Source: Zingiber officinale (Eukaryota > Streptophyta > Magnoliopsida > Zingiberales > Zingiberaceae). From it: a DNA stretch of 64,000 bases. The notes beneath the pieces were generated by a model, which saw nothing but the letters and a program-made list of their open reading frames with translations, searched no databases and was not told the origin of the DNA. Below, one piece after another: positions 10,506 through 20,633 of the stretch. The position numbers were made by a program, and so were the translations under genes. The stretch lies in assembly GCF_018446385.1 (NCBI RefSeq), contig NC_056002.1, forward strand, positions 37,806,063 through 37,870,062, written 5' to 3'. Within the stretch, counting starts at the first letter, position 1; the number at the start of each line of letters is the position of its first letter.

Positions 10506-13500
10506 TAGCTAAATTCATATGAATTAAATAGCTAAATAAAATCTCTAACCCAATTAGGATAACTCCAATCAAATATGATCTCTGATTAATCCTCCAAATA
10601 ATCCTTAATTCAACCTCTTCTAAATCCAAATATAATCCACAATCTATTAATCAATCCAAAACTCACTAATCAACACATCTTAAATCCAACTCACATAATT
10701 CATCATCAATCAAACACTAATCCAAATTCATCATAAAATCCTTATAAATCCATTAATCAACCCAATGAACTCGATTAACGATCATGTTTAACTCCACCTA
10801 ATGATTCAAATCCAATATGATTTTAAATCCATCCTTAATCCAACAACTTACTGATCAGAAAACCAAAAGTATACCTTGGAAAGAAAAGTGCTTACCGTGA
10901 GGTATATCAGTAAATCTAGTAGCAGCCTTTGCCCGAACACTACCAAAGAAACCTATATACCAATCCTTCCAAAAATTAGTCCAAGAAGCAATTGTATAGT
11001 AATGTATCTACTAGAATCCTATAAACAGAACCACACTCACCTCAAACAACCCCTAAATCTTCAATCGAAACCTTACTCAGCTGCAAGAATGCACAGGACA
11101 GTGATCTGCACAAAGGAAATCCATCAAGGAGTTGTTCCTATGCCTTCCCCTAGTCCAAAACAGGAGAAACATTGTAATTGGAAACCTATAAACCAAGATC
11201 CTTGAATCCACAAGATCCCCGATACTACATTACCTCAATCAGTCGCCTCCAGGTAATGTAGCGCGATCCTCATCAGCTGGTGAAAATCCGGAATGCACTC
11301 CAGTGAACCGATCAAGAAGGAGATTCGGAGGGGATCGAATGGCTGTGAACAACACGAAGCAAGCTCTACCCTAGTTGCCGAGCCACCGTCAATCACGAGC
11401 AAGAGACCGCCAAAGATGCGATCGCTCCGTTGGAGATGGTCGATATCGTCGAGATCCGGCGACGCCTTCCCTCCGACGACGTGTGACGACTAGATCACGG
11501 TGGAAGAAGCCTCTCCGTCGCCGTCGAGTCGTCTGCTCACGAGGAAGAAAGAGGAAAATGAGAGGAAGAAGAATCGGTAGCCGGTAGCTAGGGATGTAAA
11601 CGAGCCGAACCGAGCTGAACAGTATCAAGCTCGAGCTCGGCTCGAGCTCGAATCGAGCTTTTATCACAAGGCTCGAGCTCGGCTCGTTTTAGAATTATCA
11701 AGTTCGCGAACAGTTTGAGCTCGGCTCGTTATTAGCTCGATTATCAAAGTTAACGAGCCTAACACGTTAAGCGAGCTCGGGCTCGTTTTCGGGCTCATTT
11801 AGAGCTCGTTTTTGGCTCGTTTTAGAGCTCGTTTTTTGGCTCATTTTAAGGCTCGTTTTAGAGCTCGTTTTTTTTGGCTCGTTTTTGGCTCGTTTAAGGC
11901 TCGATTTAAGGCTCGATTTAAGGCTCGTTTTAAGGCTTATTTTTTTGGCTCGCGAGCCTATAAATGAACATGTTCGCGAGCTCACGAGCCGAATATCCTT
12001 AAGCTCGAGCTCGGCTCGATAAAACTGTCGAGCTCAAAATCGAGCTCGAGCTCGGTTCGATAAGATAAACGAACGAACTCGAATGAGTTTTTTACCGAAT
12101 TGAGCTCCGAATAGCTCGCGAACCGTTTGGTTCATTTACATCCCTACCGGTAGCCTCCCTCCTCAATGCTCAGGTGGCTACCATGTGCTGGCGATGCCGA
12201 GAGGGGAGGAGAGGAGAATCGCCGGTCGCTCGTGAGGCTCGGGACGAAGACAGCTTCGCGCGAAGAGGGAAGATGTCGGGAAGAAAGGAAAAGAATAGGA
12301 AATTTAGGGCTAGATATATATACTTAGGGTTAACTTTAATCAAACCATAAGTTAATTCCTCTATCAATTCCCACTTAATTGGTGTTCCAAATAGGTCTCC
12401 ACTGAACCCCGAATCCATCCCCTCGAAACAGATCATACGAACTCCGTTTAAATACTGAAAAATTTCTAAAAATTCCCGAAAAATCCAATAAGATTTTTCG
12501 TCCAATAACATTTATTATTATTATTTTGCGGTATCTTACACAATGTCTTGAGGCATTCCATGCCATGAATGCTGGTTGGAATGGTACGTACTGCCTAAAG
12601 CTGAGTGCATCTTGAGGCATCATGGGTCTTGGAGGTTGCCGGGAATGTACATGCTGCCTGGTTTTGGTGGTCCAAAGTTCCATTTAAAACCCTGATTCAA
12701 GGATATGTTCACAAATTAACATGGTTTTATTCTGGGAGATATCTTTTCACCATTTCCTGCTTAAATTAACATATAAATTTGTGGTCTCTTGATTACTGTA
12801 AATTTTATTAATCTTCTGTTTCAGTTTATGATAATTTTCCTTTCTTAGCTTATTTGTCAATATCCATAATGTTGATTAGCTAACAACTTATCTCAAAAAG
12901 CTCCAGCTATTAAGATTGATTTATATATTTATATTGGTAATACTCCCCCTTTATGTATGGGTGGGGTTATTTGAATCAATTAGATTATTTATTAATTTTG
13001 ACAGATGGAATTTGAATCCCTGACCACGTGCTTTGATACCATATTGAATATGTTTGTATGTTTGGATGAAAATGTAACTTCATGTTTTCTTTTCTGTTGG
13101 TAGGGACAGGAAATGGTATGGCAAAATCACTTCTACATTCTGTAGGCGATTTATACTCCGTTTCAAATGCCACATTTTCTGTTATTAGAGGTTCTGCTTG
13201 GTTTCATATATTTTTCCTTCCACAGACTTTGCAGGAATAACTACAACATCTTTAGGTGACATTTCTTTTGGAAGGCAAAATGTTTAAATGTAGCTATTTT
13301 TACCATGCAGGTTACAGACGTCCTCTTGATGTGGTTTCTGTCGCACAAGGAAAGACTAAATTTTTCTGTGTCTTGATGCTTACTTGGGGTATGCATAAAA
13401 CTTAAAACGTCAAGTTGTTCTCACATAAACCAATTAAATAATCTTTTTTATTTTAGTACTGCATGTCTCATTATATACACCTTTCTAATTGTCATTTTGG

Positions 13501-15102
13501 TGCCTAAAGGCTTGGTAGCTGATATTGATATTGAATCGGAAAAGTACAGGTGGATGGGAAGTGCTCGCTTGGACTTTTATGTATGTATAGCACATCACTT
13601 GATTTTGTCACTTAGATGCGTTGTTGGTATTCATATTTTTGTAGAAAAATTAATTTAGACTATGCCATGCAGAGTTTTTTCATCTCACTTATTTTCCTAA
13701 TATTTTTTTAGAAAACATTCTTAATATTTGCTTCACCTGCTTGCTCTTGGTAAATTAAAACATCACCTGCCTTTTCTTTGCTTCAATTTTTTTTTTTTTG
13801 TGTATAATTCTTATTGAGAATTAAAATGCTAATTTTCTCACTGTGCATTGTACTTGTGTTCTTGAAATTTAATTTTGGTTCAATTTCTCTGAGCTCTGAA
13901 ATCTTGTGTTGCCCACCCTTTTGTGTTCATGTTCAATCAGTATGGGTTGTTTAATATTATTTTTTCTACTGGTGACTGCGTCATATTATATGGCTACTGA
14001 TGTTCTTGCATAGATCTGTGTGACTGCTTCACTGTAATAACTTCCTCTGGTATCAACTTGCAACTATAAAATATCAATTAGTATTTTAAGGATAATTCAG
14101 TATTCAGCTACATTGACTGTTCAAAGATGTCTCAGTTTTATAACATACAAAATTCTCTCTTTTTCTTCTAGTCTCTCTTACGCATATTGAAACTGCGAAA
14201 GTATCACGGGCATATTCAGTTTGTGCCAGCACCTGGATACGAAACATACGGAGAACCAATAACGCAAAGCTTTTGCAGCAGTGGCACTGAATTTTGCAAA
14301 GATGACCAGGGAGATACAGTAACTGCCAGCTCGTGTGGCTACCAAGGCCTAGCAATGGGCGCCTATGGATGTGAATGGAGATGTATGAATGGTCCTTTCA
14401 TTGCTGTTTCGATCAACAATGTACCATGGGCAGCTGAAGATGTGATGCCAGCACCAAATGCCAAGGTAGTTCTTCTGCCTGCTTTTTGTTTCTTTTCATT
14501 TTTCCATCTTTTTCATCTCCATTTTTTTCTTCTCTTTCAAGTTCAATTTTTTATTCTAATGAAGAGAAAATTAATACTCTCCAATGCTAATGATGGGAGC
14601 TTTTCTGATACAATTTCTGTAACTTGACGTGTTAAAACACTTAATAATGTTCAGTGCTGTGCAGTTCTCTGATGGCTACTTGGATGCCATAATCATCAGA
14701 GATTGTCCAAAGTCAGTCCTCTTGTCGCTGATGCTACAGATGAGCGATGGAAGTTACTGCAAGTCGCCATATGTCACGTACTTCAAGGTGCTTCATGTTT
14801 CTTTCCATTCATGACATCAGTAATCGATATCCAACACATACAATTTGTTATGCGCTCGAGCAATGTTCCTTTGCCTTCTTTTCCAGGTCAAGGGATTTCG
14901 GTTAGAACCAGGAAACAGAGTAGGCAATCCCTCAAAGGGTGGCATTGTCGACTCGGATGGAGAGGTTATTGCAAGGGGAGACTACTCTGATTGCAATAGT
15001 GGTAAACAGGAGAAAGAGCATAATAATCTGATGGCTTATGGCCCTCCCATCGAAATGGCAGTGGATAAGGGCTTGGCCACCATCTTCTCACCCAGATGCT
15101 GA
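1739..15102 (+). CDS. SPHK1: sphingosine kinase (DAG-kinase-like lipid kinase), ten exons
   Basis: Exons read by eye: 1739-2075, 5034-5156, 5273-5373, 7205-7277, 13104-13190, 13311-13388, 13510-13580, 14172-14465, 14665-14787 and 14887-15102. All introns are GT-AG. The join keeps one frame for 1503 bases, giving 500 residues, close to known plant sphingosine kinases. The family phosphorylates sphingoid long-chain bases to 1-phosphates, which signal in guard cells and stress; plant members associate with membranes. Catalytic-domain signatures are present: SGDG at 180-183, the nucleotide-binding GTGNG at 212-216, a GLVADIDIESE block near 267-277 and a C-terminal DSDGE near 451-455. The first exon is a plant-type N-terminal extension. 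A TATA box precedes it. The 3' UTR should end near 15240. No disabling change is seen, so the gene looks functional despite about 11.8 kb of introns. Confidence 0.93.
2819..3035. mobile_element. Tourist-like MITE (PIF/Harbinger type) in intron 1
   Basis: The 217-bp element has terminal inverted repeats GGGTACGTTTGGTT at the left and AACCAAATGCACCC at the right. It is flanked by a TAA duplication (2816-2818 and 3036-3038). A 3-bp TWA duplication with such ends fits PIF/Harbinger MITEs. The interior is a set of foldback repeats of TTTTCTGGAAAA type and codes for nothing. Confidence 0.8.
3183..3236 (+). mobile_element. SINE family B, 3' tail fragment
   Basis: It matches the 3' part of the family B units at 3789-4223 (the GGATTGGCGGGG region ending in CACCTTTTTACCACA). 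It lacks the tRNA-like head. It lies between the first two copies of the target word. Confidence 0.6.
3254..3505 (+). mobile_element. tRNA-derived SINE, family A, full-length copy
   Basis: A box TGGTGCAGCGG at 3277-3287 and B box GGTTTGATTCC at 3320-3330 have the spacing of a tRNA-type Pol III promoter. A body follows with GTATTTGCAGAAATTTTT and GGTGGCCGGTGGGAAAA, then a short T-rich tail. Target words flank both sides. Confidence 0.75.
3522..3771 (+). mobile_element. tRNA-derived SINE, family A, second copy
   Basis: It is similar throughout to the preceding unit. The B box GGTTCGATCCC is closer to consensus. The tail is TTTATCATTTT, directly followed by the target word. Confidence 0.75.
3789..3997 (+). 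mobile_element. tRNA-derived SINE, family B
   Basis: A different head (GGACTGTTTAGTAGTTAGC) with a B-box-like GAGGTTCAAAT is followed by a body containing GCCAAGGTAAATGTC and GTGATTTACCT. It is bounded by target words. It is clearly a different family from the two units before it. Confidence 0.7.
4014..4223 (+). mobile_element. tRNA-derived SINE, family B, second copy
   Basis: It resembles 3789-3997 along its length, with B box GGGTTCGAATC. The 3' target word is diverged (TTAATACGATTCATCAT). Confidence 0.7.
4241..4403 (+). mobile_element. SINE family B, 5'-shortened copy
   Basis: It begins near the B box (GGGGTCGAAAC) and keeps the family B body and tail (GGCGAGCGAATCGCC). The A-box head is missing. 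Confidence 0.6.
4422..4637 (+). mobile_element. SINE family A, internally deleted copy
   Basis: It matches family A (CCGCAGTTTGATTCCCAGC, then GGATGCTGAGCTTTT and CGATTTACCCTAGCG). The A-box region has lost about 25 bp. Confidence 0.6.
4656..4850 (+). mobile_element. tRNA-derived SINE, family C
   Basis: The head is GGGCTGACTCAGTTGG, a good tRNA A box, with a weak B box GGGTCGAAACT. The body is unlike A or B. It lies between copies eight and nine of the target word. Confidence 0.6.
4869..4945 (+). repeat. two short SINE family B tail remnants
   Basis: GGTGAACATAATTACC and GGTGAGCGAATCACC, each about 30 bp and each bounded by the target word, match the family B 3' tail only. They look like severely 5'-truncated insertions. 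Confidence 0.5.
5784..6976. mobile_element. hAT-like non-autonomous element in intron 3
   Basis: An 8-bp duplication ATTGCTAC (5776-5783 and 6977-6984) flanks terminal inverted repeats starting CAAGGTGTGAAATA and ending ATTTTAAACCTTG. An 8-bp duplication with such ends fits the hAT superfamily. The left part (about 5800-6170) is extremely GC-rich, with repeated GGCGCCGGAGGAGACGCGGG-like units. The right part (about 6170-6880) is extremely AT-rich. No transposase is present. Confidence 0.75.
7278..8416. other. intron 4 sequence left of the solo LTR
   Basis: This is non-coding AT-rich intron. Positions 7786-8040 and 8050-8330 look like a weak duplication (both contain GTGGCATTCT, ATAAGGGTT and a GTTGGTTGG block), too diverged for me to classify. 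Confidence 0.4.
10428..10501. repeat. (TA)n microsatellite inside the intron 4 solo LTR
   Basis: A perfect TA tract of about 74 bp. A shorter TA tract lies at about 8599-8621 in the same LTR. Confidence 0.9.
11589..12146. mobile_element. hAT-like MITE nested in the intron 4 solo LTR
   Basis: Terminal inverted repeats TAGGGATGTAAACGAGCC and GGTTCATTTACATCCCTA are flanked by a perfect 8-bp duplication CCGGTAGC (11581-11588 and 12147-12154). The 558-bp interior is built from degenerate GGCTCGTTT and GAGCTCG words on both strands and codes for nothing. It inserted after the LTR did. Confidence 0.88.
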
Positions 15103-16436
15103 CGATCCATCTTGCATTCATTTTGGTCAACTCTTTATTCTCGGCCAAAAAGGAAGAAAAGAAAACATGCACAATCGTTGTATGATAACTGTAAATCATT
15201 GTCTATTCTCACAGTTGATTAATGAGCAAATATAAATTTCTAATGGTTGATCCGTCAATAGATGAACATGCAAGGATATAAATTTAAGTATATAGTCTTC
15301 ATAACGTGTCTGTAAGTTGTTCGGGAGAGTGAGGGTTAATCAGGAGGAGGGCAAGGAGAATTATAAAAACAATTGGCTAAAATTGCTAAAGTAGAGTATA
15401 TTGTTTAAAATTACATTAATGTTGAGTTATAGCTAAAGTTTGATTAATATTAAAGTAATTTTAATTAATTTTGTAATAGTTTTGATTAAAATTATTATAT
15501 AATTTTATAAAAAATATTTTGTAAAGAAAAATAAAAGGTAAAAATTAAATGAGTGTTTTTTTAAAGTTCGTATCAAATATCCAAACTTCCGGATTTATTC
15601 ATTCTAGAGATGATTACTTCCAGATTTATTCATTCTAGGGATGACTAATTCATTCTTATATATTTTTTATGTCCATTAATAAATTTGGAAGCTCTTGCAA
15701 TAGGCAACTCAATAATTTAATATCTTAGATTTATTATTTTATTGGAGAAAAATATCTTACTATATATCATAATTAAGAATGAGTCGTGGATATTGCACCA
15801 TAGCTTGAGGGTGGATGTTCTTTATTATTTGAATTGTCAAAAGTGTGCGATAATATGATGGTAAAAGATGAATATGTTCCCCTCTAGTGCCTCCATCAAT
15901 TTGTCCCAGGTCAACACGGAGTTGATAAAAAGTATGCGATAATATGATAATTATCAAGGGTGAACTTAAAGTAATTATATTTCGAAAGGATGCATCATAA
16001 TTTTTTATTTCTCAAAGGCACACTATTTTGAGATAATACCCCTCTTATCTTTCTTCTTTAAACCAAAGTAAAAAAATTGATTTTTTTTATTTAAACCAAA
16101 CTACCAAACAAAATCAAAAAATAAAATTTAATTATTTCCAAAAGTTGAAAAAATCTTTTGTTAAATATACGTCATTAAATTTATTATAATCTTCTAAATT
16201 TATCTATATATATTTTTTAAAATTTAGAATTTTAATAAAAAATAAAAAAATAAAAAAAATATAAAAGAAGGTTAATAAAAAATTATAAAAATTAAAGAAA
16301 TGATTAATAAATATAAAATTAAATATTTTTTAATAGTAATTAGAAGAGGAAAATTTAAATGAAATATAAAAAACTAAATAATTTAAAATAAAAATACTTT
16401 GCTACTATATTGATTAAGCATTAACACCTTAATACT

Positions 16437-16481
16437 ATTTTGATGAAATCAACACCACTTTGGTGTTAATTTCATCAAAAT
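16437..16481. repeat. 20-bp inverted repeat (hairpin)
   Basis: Left arm ATTTTGATGAAATCAACACC (16437-16456) pairs with GGTGTTAATTTCATCAAAAT (16462-16481), with one mismatch and a 5-base loop. It could be the core of a small foldback element. Confidence 0.7.
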
Positions 16482-16715
16482 ATCATCACATTTGTATTGT
16501 GATGATCCCTTTAGTATCGGTCCCATGGATATTAAGAGAGGTACATGTAGGTACATAGGCGTCAGGCGTATGGTGGGGTAAACCTTAGGTCGTTAGTTTT
16601 TAAAAATCGACCGCTGACCATTACGCCAGAGATATCATACGCCCACCGTTTATGCTACGCCCGGGGGCATATTAATTTCTAAAAGCATTTTTTAACACAT
16701 CACCACTTATATATT

Positions 16716-17585
16716 GTGCTGAATTTTTGAAAATAGATTATGTATAATTAGGAATACCTTGAATTTGAGACTTTAAGGTATGGTGAGACTAGGAGAACTA
16801 TGGAAATCGAAAGAATTTGGATTGAGTCCCATAATAGTTATATAAGGCCATTAATGAATTTTGTTAAAAACTTATTGATGGACCTCGATCAAAAAACTTG
16901 GAAATGAAGTGTAAGAGAGGAGTGTATATAAGATAAATATGATATGTAATTCTGGTTTTGAGCCTCCTACAAAAAGTTATGGGTTGTGTCAATTTACATG
17001 TCGATTAAATTTTTAAAAATAGATTATGCACAGTTTGGAAGAGCTTTAATATGAGATTTTAGATCATGGGGAGTCTGAGGAGCACTGCATAAACCTATAG
17101 GATTTAGATTAAGTCTCATCAGAGTTGGCTAACACCATTAATAAATTTTGGTCGAAACTTATTTATGGATATAGAGGATTTGAAATTCTAAAATTTAGAG
17201 ATAAAGTCGAAGAGTAGAATGTATAGAAGATAGATATGATGTGTAATCCTGATTATGCGCCATCTACATCAAGTTATGAGTGTCAATTGGCATCCCAATT
17301 GAAATTAGGTAAACATGCATGGCTAGGAAAGTCTTGAATATAAGACTTTAGGACACAATAAGATTGAGGGGCATTACAAAAACTTACCAGATTTGGATTA
17401 AATCCCATTAGAGTATGCTAAGGTCATCAATGAATTTTTACGTAAACTAATTGATGGACGTAGAAGAATTATGAAATTTGAAAATGAAGTATATATAAGA
17501 TAGATATGATATACGATTCTCGTTCTAAGCCTCCTATTGAAGTTATGAGTCTCCTACAAGAAATCAATTTGCATTTGAGGGTTCC
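16716..17585 (+). repeat. three diverged ~285-bp tandem repeats
   Basis: Units start near 16716, 17000 and 17290. Each has, in order, an AGATTATG- or TAAACATG-like word, a GAGACTTTAAGG-like word, GGAGAACTATGGAAA-like, TTTGGATT(G/A)AGTCCCAT, CCATTAATGAATTTTG and GATATGATATGTAATTCTGG. The copies are clearly diverged, so the duplication is old. No coding capacity. Confidence 0.65.
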
Positions 17586-18853
17586 ATAACTTTAAGTGTA
17601 TCCTTTGGCAAATGGTCAGTTCAACTCCGTCAAAAAATTATATATAAAGTATTTAATATATATATATTTTATAAATTTGGTTAGTTTTTAAAATTTTAAT
17701 TAAAATCATTTTGATCAAAATCATCATAAAATTATTTGCAGCAGTCACTAAATAAATGATTATTACAACGGTTAACTATTTAACGTGATTTTTATATTTT
17801 TATGATGATTTTGATGTTTTTAAGTGATTTTAATTAAAATTAAATAATATTGATCAATTAGATTAAAAAAATATAAAAGTGTTATATACGGTATTTTTAT
17901 TAAATTAAATTAAAAAATTATTTATTATATATGGTAGTAGCTAAAATAATGTTACAATATGTGTTTTTAAAATAGGGGCATTATTTTAATATTTAGAAAA
18001 GAGAAACGCTCTTTTATTGATTCCGTACTTATGAACATCTTTTTAATTTTTTTCTCAAAAATAAACATAGGTTATTCTTTTTTATTTAGAATATTTCATA
18101 AAAGAGTATTTTTATGAAAAATAAACATGGTGGTAGACCTGATTAGGGCCTGGTCTGAATTAGACTTGGCTTGGACACAAAATCAAGTCAATGGATCGGC
18201 GCCTAGTTAAGTAGGCTAGAATTGTAATTGGCCTGTCCTAGAAAGGTTGGTTTCGATTCTAGCCTTTCTTTAATTGTTAACTGACGGATTGAATTGTTGG
18301 TTCCAACCGTCAACTCAAGTGTTTATTTATTTATTTATTTATTTTTTGTTACTATTGGGTTTTAACCATTGGGATCACTAGTTAATTGAGGGTTTCGACC
18401 ATTTAAAATAACTTTTATATTTTTATTTTTTAAATAGTTGAAATATTTGATTTTTTTATTAGTAACTATGATTAACTGGTCATTATTGTCAAACTCTATA
18501 AATATAAATAGACTGTTTATTTCATTAATTTTACAATAGCTTCTCAACTCATATCTTTGAATTTTGAAATGTCTACTGCTTTCAACTTTAATGTTTCAAT
18601 TCTAATGAAAAGAAGTTCATCTCGGTATTGGAAAGGGAAGGAAATAACCATTCTAAATATCGATCTTGATGATAAATTTACTAATGATGAATCAGAGTAA
18701 CTTTCAACAACTGAGATGCAAGGAAGAACTTAAACTTTTAAAGTTTCGTGTTAGTAACTTATGTCCATTATGGGGGCATTATATAATGTTATGCCCATTA
18801 TAGGACATTCAAATGGAATAATATAGTTATCTCATGATTCCACTGACATAAAT

Positions 18854-20501
18854 TGTTGGTGCAATATTCCTCAGGTCAAGGTTGACCTGGGTAACCAAGC
18901 TGAGTCTTGGTTTGGGTTTAGATGTTTGACAATAAGATATTGATTGAAGAAGAGTCAAGTAGGTCAAAGTTGACCGGATACTTGACTGGGAAGTCCTAAC
19001 TGGGATGTGAGGCAAAATGAAAGACCTAGTGAGTGAAGCTAGGCAGATGGAAGTCCTGGTGAGTGAAGCCAGGCATAAGGAAAGTCCTGGTAAGTGAAGT
19101 CAGGCAGAAGAAAAGTCCTGGTGAGTGAAGCCAGGCAGAAGGAAGTCCTAGTGAGTGAAGCTAGGCAGATGGAAATCCTGGTGAGTGAAGCCAGGTGAAA
19201 GTCCTAGTGAGTGAAGCTAGGCAGATGGAAATCCTGGTGAGTGAAGCCAGGTGAAAGTCCTAGTGAGTGAAGCTAGGCAGATGGAAAACCCTAGTGAGTG
19301 AAGCTAGGTGAAAGTCCTGGTGAGTGAAGCCATGCAAGGGAAAATCCAGATGGATCAAGGATGATCGGACATCTGGCGCTGGGAAGTCCAAGTAGGTCAA
19401 AGGATTGACTGGATACTTGGCATGAAAGAAAAGTCCAAGTAGGTCAAAGGGATTGACCGGATACTTGGCACAGAGAAAAGTCCAAGTAGGTCAAAGGATT
19501 GACTGGATACTTGGCATGAAAGAAAAGTCCAAGTAGGTCAAAGGGATTGACCGGATACTTGGCACAGAGAAAAGTCCAAGTGGGTCAAAGGGATTGACCG
19601 GACACTTGGTAAGGGAGTCCTAGCAGGTCAAGGGAGTGACTAGATGCTAGGCATGACATACCAACAGGTCAAGGTTGACCGGATGTTGGTTTGGGAGGTT
19701 TGGGACTTGGTTTTGGACAAAAATCAAGTGCTGGATCGATCAGTGGATCGATCCAGACCTGTCCCAGCGAACAGAGAGCCTCTGGATCGATCCGTGGATC
19801 GATCCAGAGGTCCCAATCGATCAGTGGATCGATTGGGACGCGGCTGCTTCGCGCGATAAGCGCTGGATCGATCCGTGGATCGATCCAGGCGCTTTTCCAG
19901 AGCACAGAGGCGCTCTGGATCGATCCGTGGATCGATCCAAAGCCTCCCCGATCGATTGGGAATATTCGAATCGATCGGGATCCGACCGTTGGCGTCGTTT
20001 ATAGCTGCAGGCGTGTGATGGCTGCGGTAGCTCTTCACGGTTTCATCTCAGATCTTCGCCAGCTCCTCCACAGCACTCTCAAAGCTCGTGATCGCCAGTT
20101 CTTGAAGATTCTTGGAAGCTCTCCGAGTCAAGAGGCGGATCAAAGGCAAGAAGAGAAGCTAGGGTTAGGGTTTTCTGCATTCATTGTAAGCTTTGTGCTT
20201 GTATTTTGTTTCCCTTTCCTTCTTCTTGTACCGAGAGTCTTGTAGGGCTTCTCCGCCCTTGGTAGTTACCATAAAGGAGAGTTTTATTTAGTGGAGGGTG
20301 TGTGTGTTGGTGTGGATCCTTGGATTAGTCACCTCTTGTGAGGTGGATACCAAGTAAACCAACCGTGTTAGCGTTGTGTGATTGTTTCTTTGTATTTCCG
20401 CTGCATATTCTTGAAGAAACAAGCAACGCCAAGCAACGCCGAGCACCTAGCGAACGCGACGAGCTATTCACTCCCCCCTCTAGCTACTTTTGGTCCTAAC
20501 A
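18854..20501 (+). repeat. 5' LTR of element A (1648 bp)
   Basis: TG...CA ends. It consists largely of short direct repeats that are themselves hairpins: CCTAGTGAGTGAAGCTAGG-type units at about 19025-19335, longer GGTCAA/TTGACC hairpins at about 18872-18986 and 19346-19689, and GGATCGATCC hairpins at 19731-19939. The last ~500 bp is unique sequence with a T-rich and pyrimidine-rich end. Confidence 0.93.
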
Positions 20502-20503
20502 AG

Positions 20504-20515
20504 TGGTATCAGAGC
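20504..20515 (+). promoter_or_regulatory. primer-binding site of element A
   Basis: TGGTATCAGAGC, complementary to the 3' end of initiator tRNA-Met, starts two bases after the 5' LTR. This is the usual Copia primer site. Confidence 0.9.
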
Positions 20516-20633
20516 AAGGCCGCTCTTCACCGGAATCATCGCCGGAAGGGTCAAGTATAACAAGAAAAGCTAGAGGGTGAAGAAGTTGGAGCAAATTCTT
20601 CAAGTTCAAGATTTTATCAAGCTCAACTTCAAG

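Larger units (their letters stand above)
8417..12540 (-). mobile_element. chromovirus solo LTR in intron 4, antisense to the kinase gene
   Basis: On the minus strand it begins TGTAAGATACCGC and ends GGGGGCGTGACA. A perfect 5-bp duplication CAATG lies at 8412-8416 and 12541-12545. Its ends match the LTRs at 26770-31903 and 56369-59480, which adjoin chromovirus gag-pol, so the family is Ty3/gypsy, Del/Tekay-like. Without the nested hAT element it is about 3.56 kb, long even for this lineage. No internal region remains, so it is a solo LTR from LTR-LTR recombination. It is nearly three quarters of intron 4. Confidence 0.88.
15103..18853. other. 3' UTR and AT-rich intergenic region
   Basis: The first ~130 bp is the likely 3' UTR of the kinase gene. 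Beyond it lies AT-rich DNA without a gene. It holds a tandem pair of ~35-bp units at 15582-15650, a hairpin at 16437-16481, a diverged 3-copy tandem repeat at 16716-17585, and a TTTA-rich stretch near 18321. A short frame at 18569-18700 starting ATGTCTACTGCTTTCAAC has a hAT-transposase-like feel, but I could not confirm it. Confidence 0.6.

Noticed and set aside
10275..10508. Open frame ending in an Ile-Tyr run
   Set aside because: The tail is a translated (TA)n microsatellite inside the solo LTR.
11767..11985. Minus-strand frame rich in SLKTSLK repeats
   Set aside because: It is a translation of the short-word array inside the hAT-like MITE, not a gene.
12970..13055. Possible antisense SINE or LTR-end remnant (minus strand TGGTATCAAAGC and GGGATTCAAATTCC)
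   Set aside because: Only two short matches; no target duplication or body could be defined beside exon 5.
19025..19610. Regularly spaced direct repeats resembling a CRISPR array
   Set aside because: They are LTR repeats in a plant retrotransposon, present in both LTRs, with no unique equal-length spacers.
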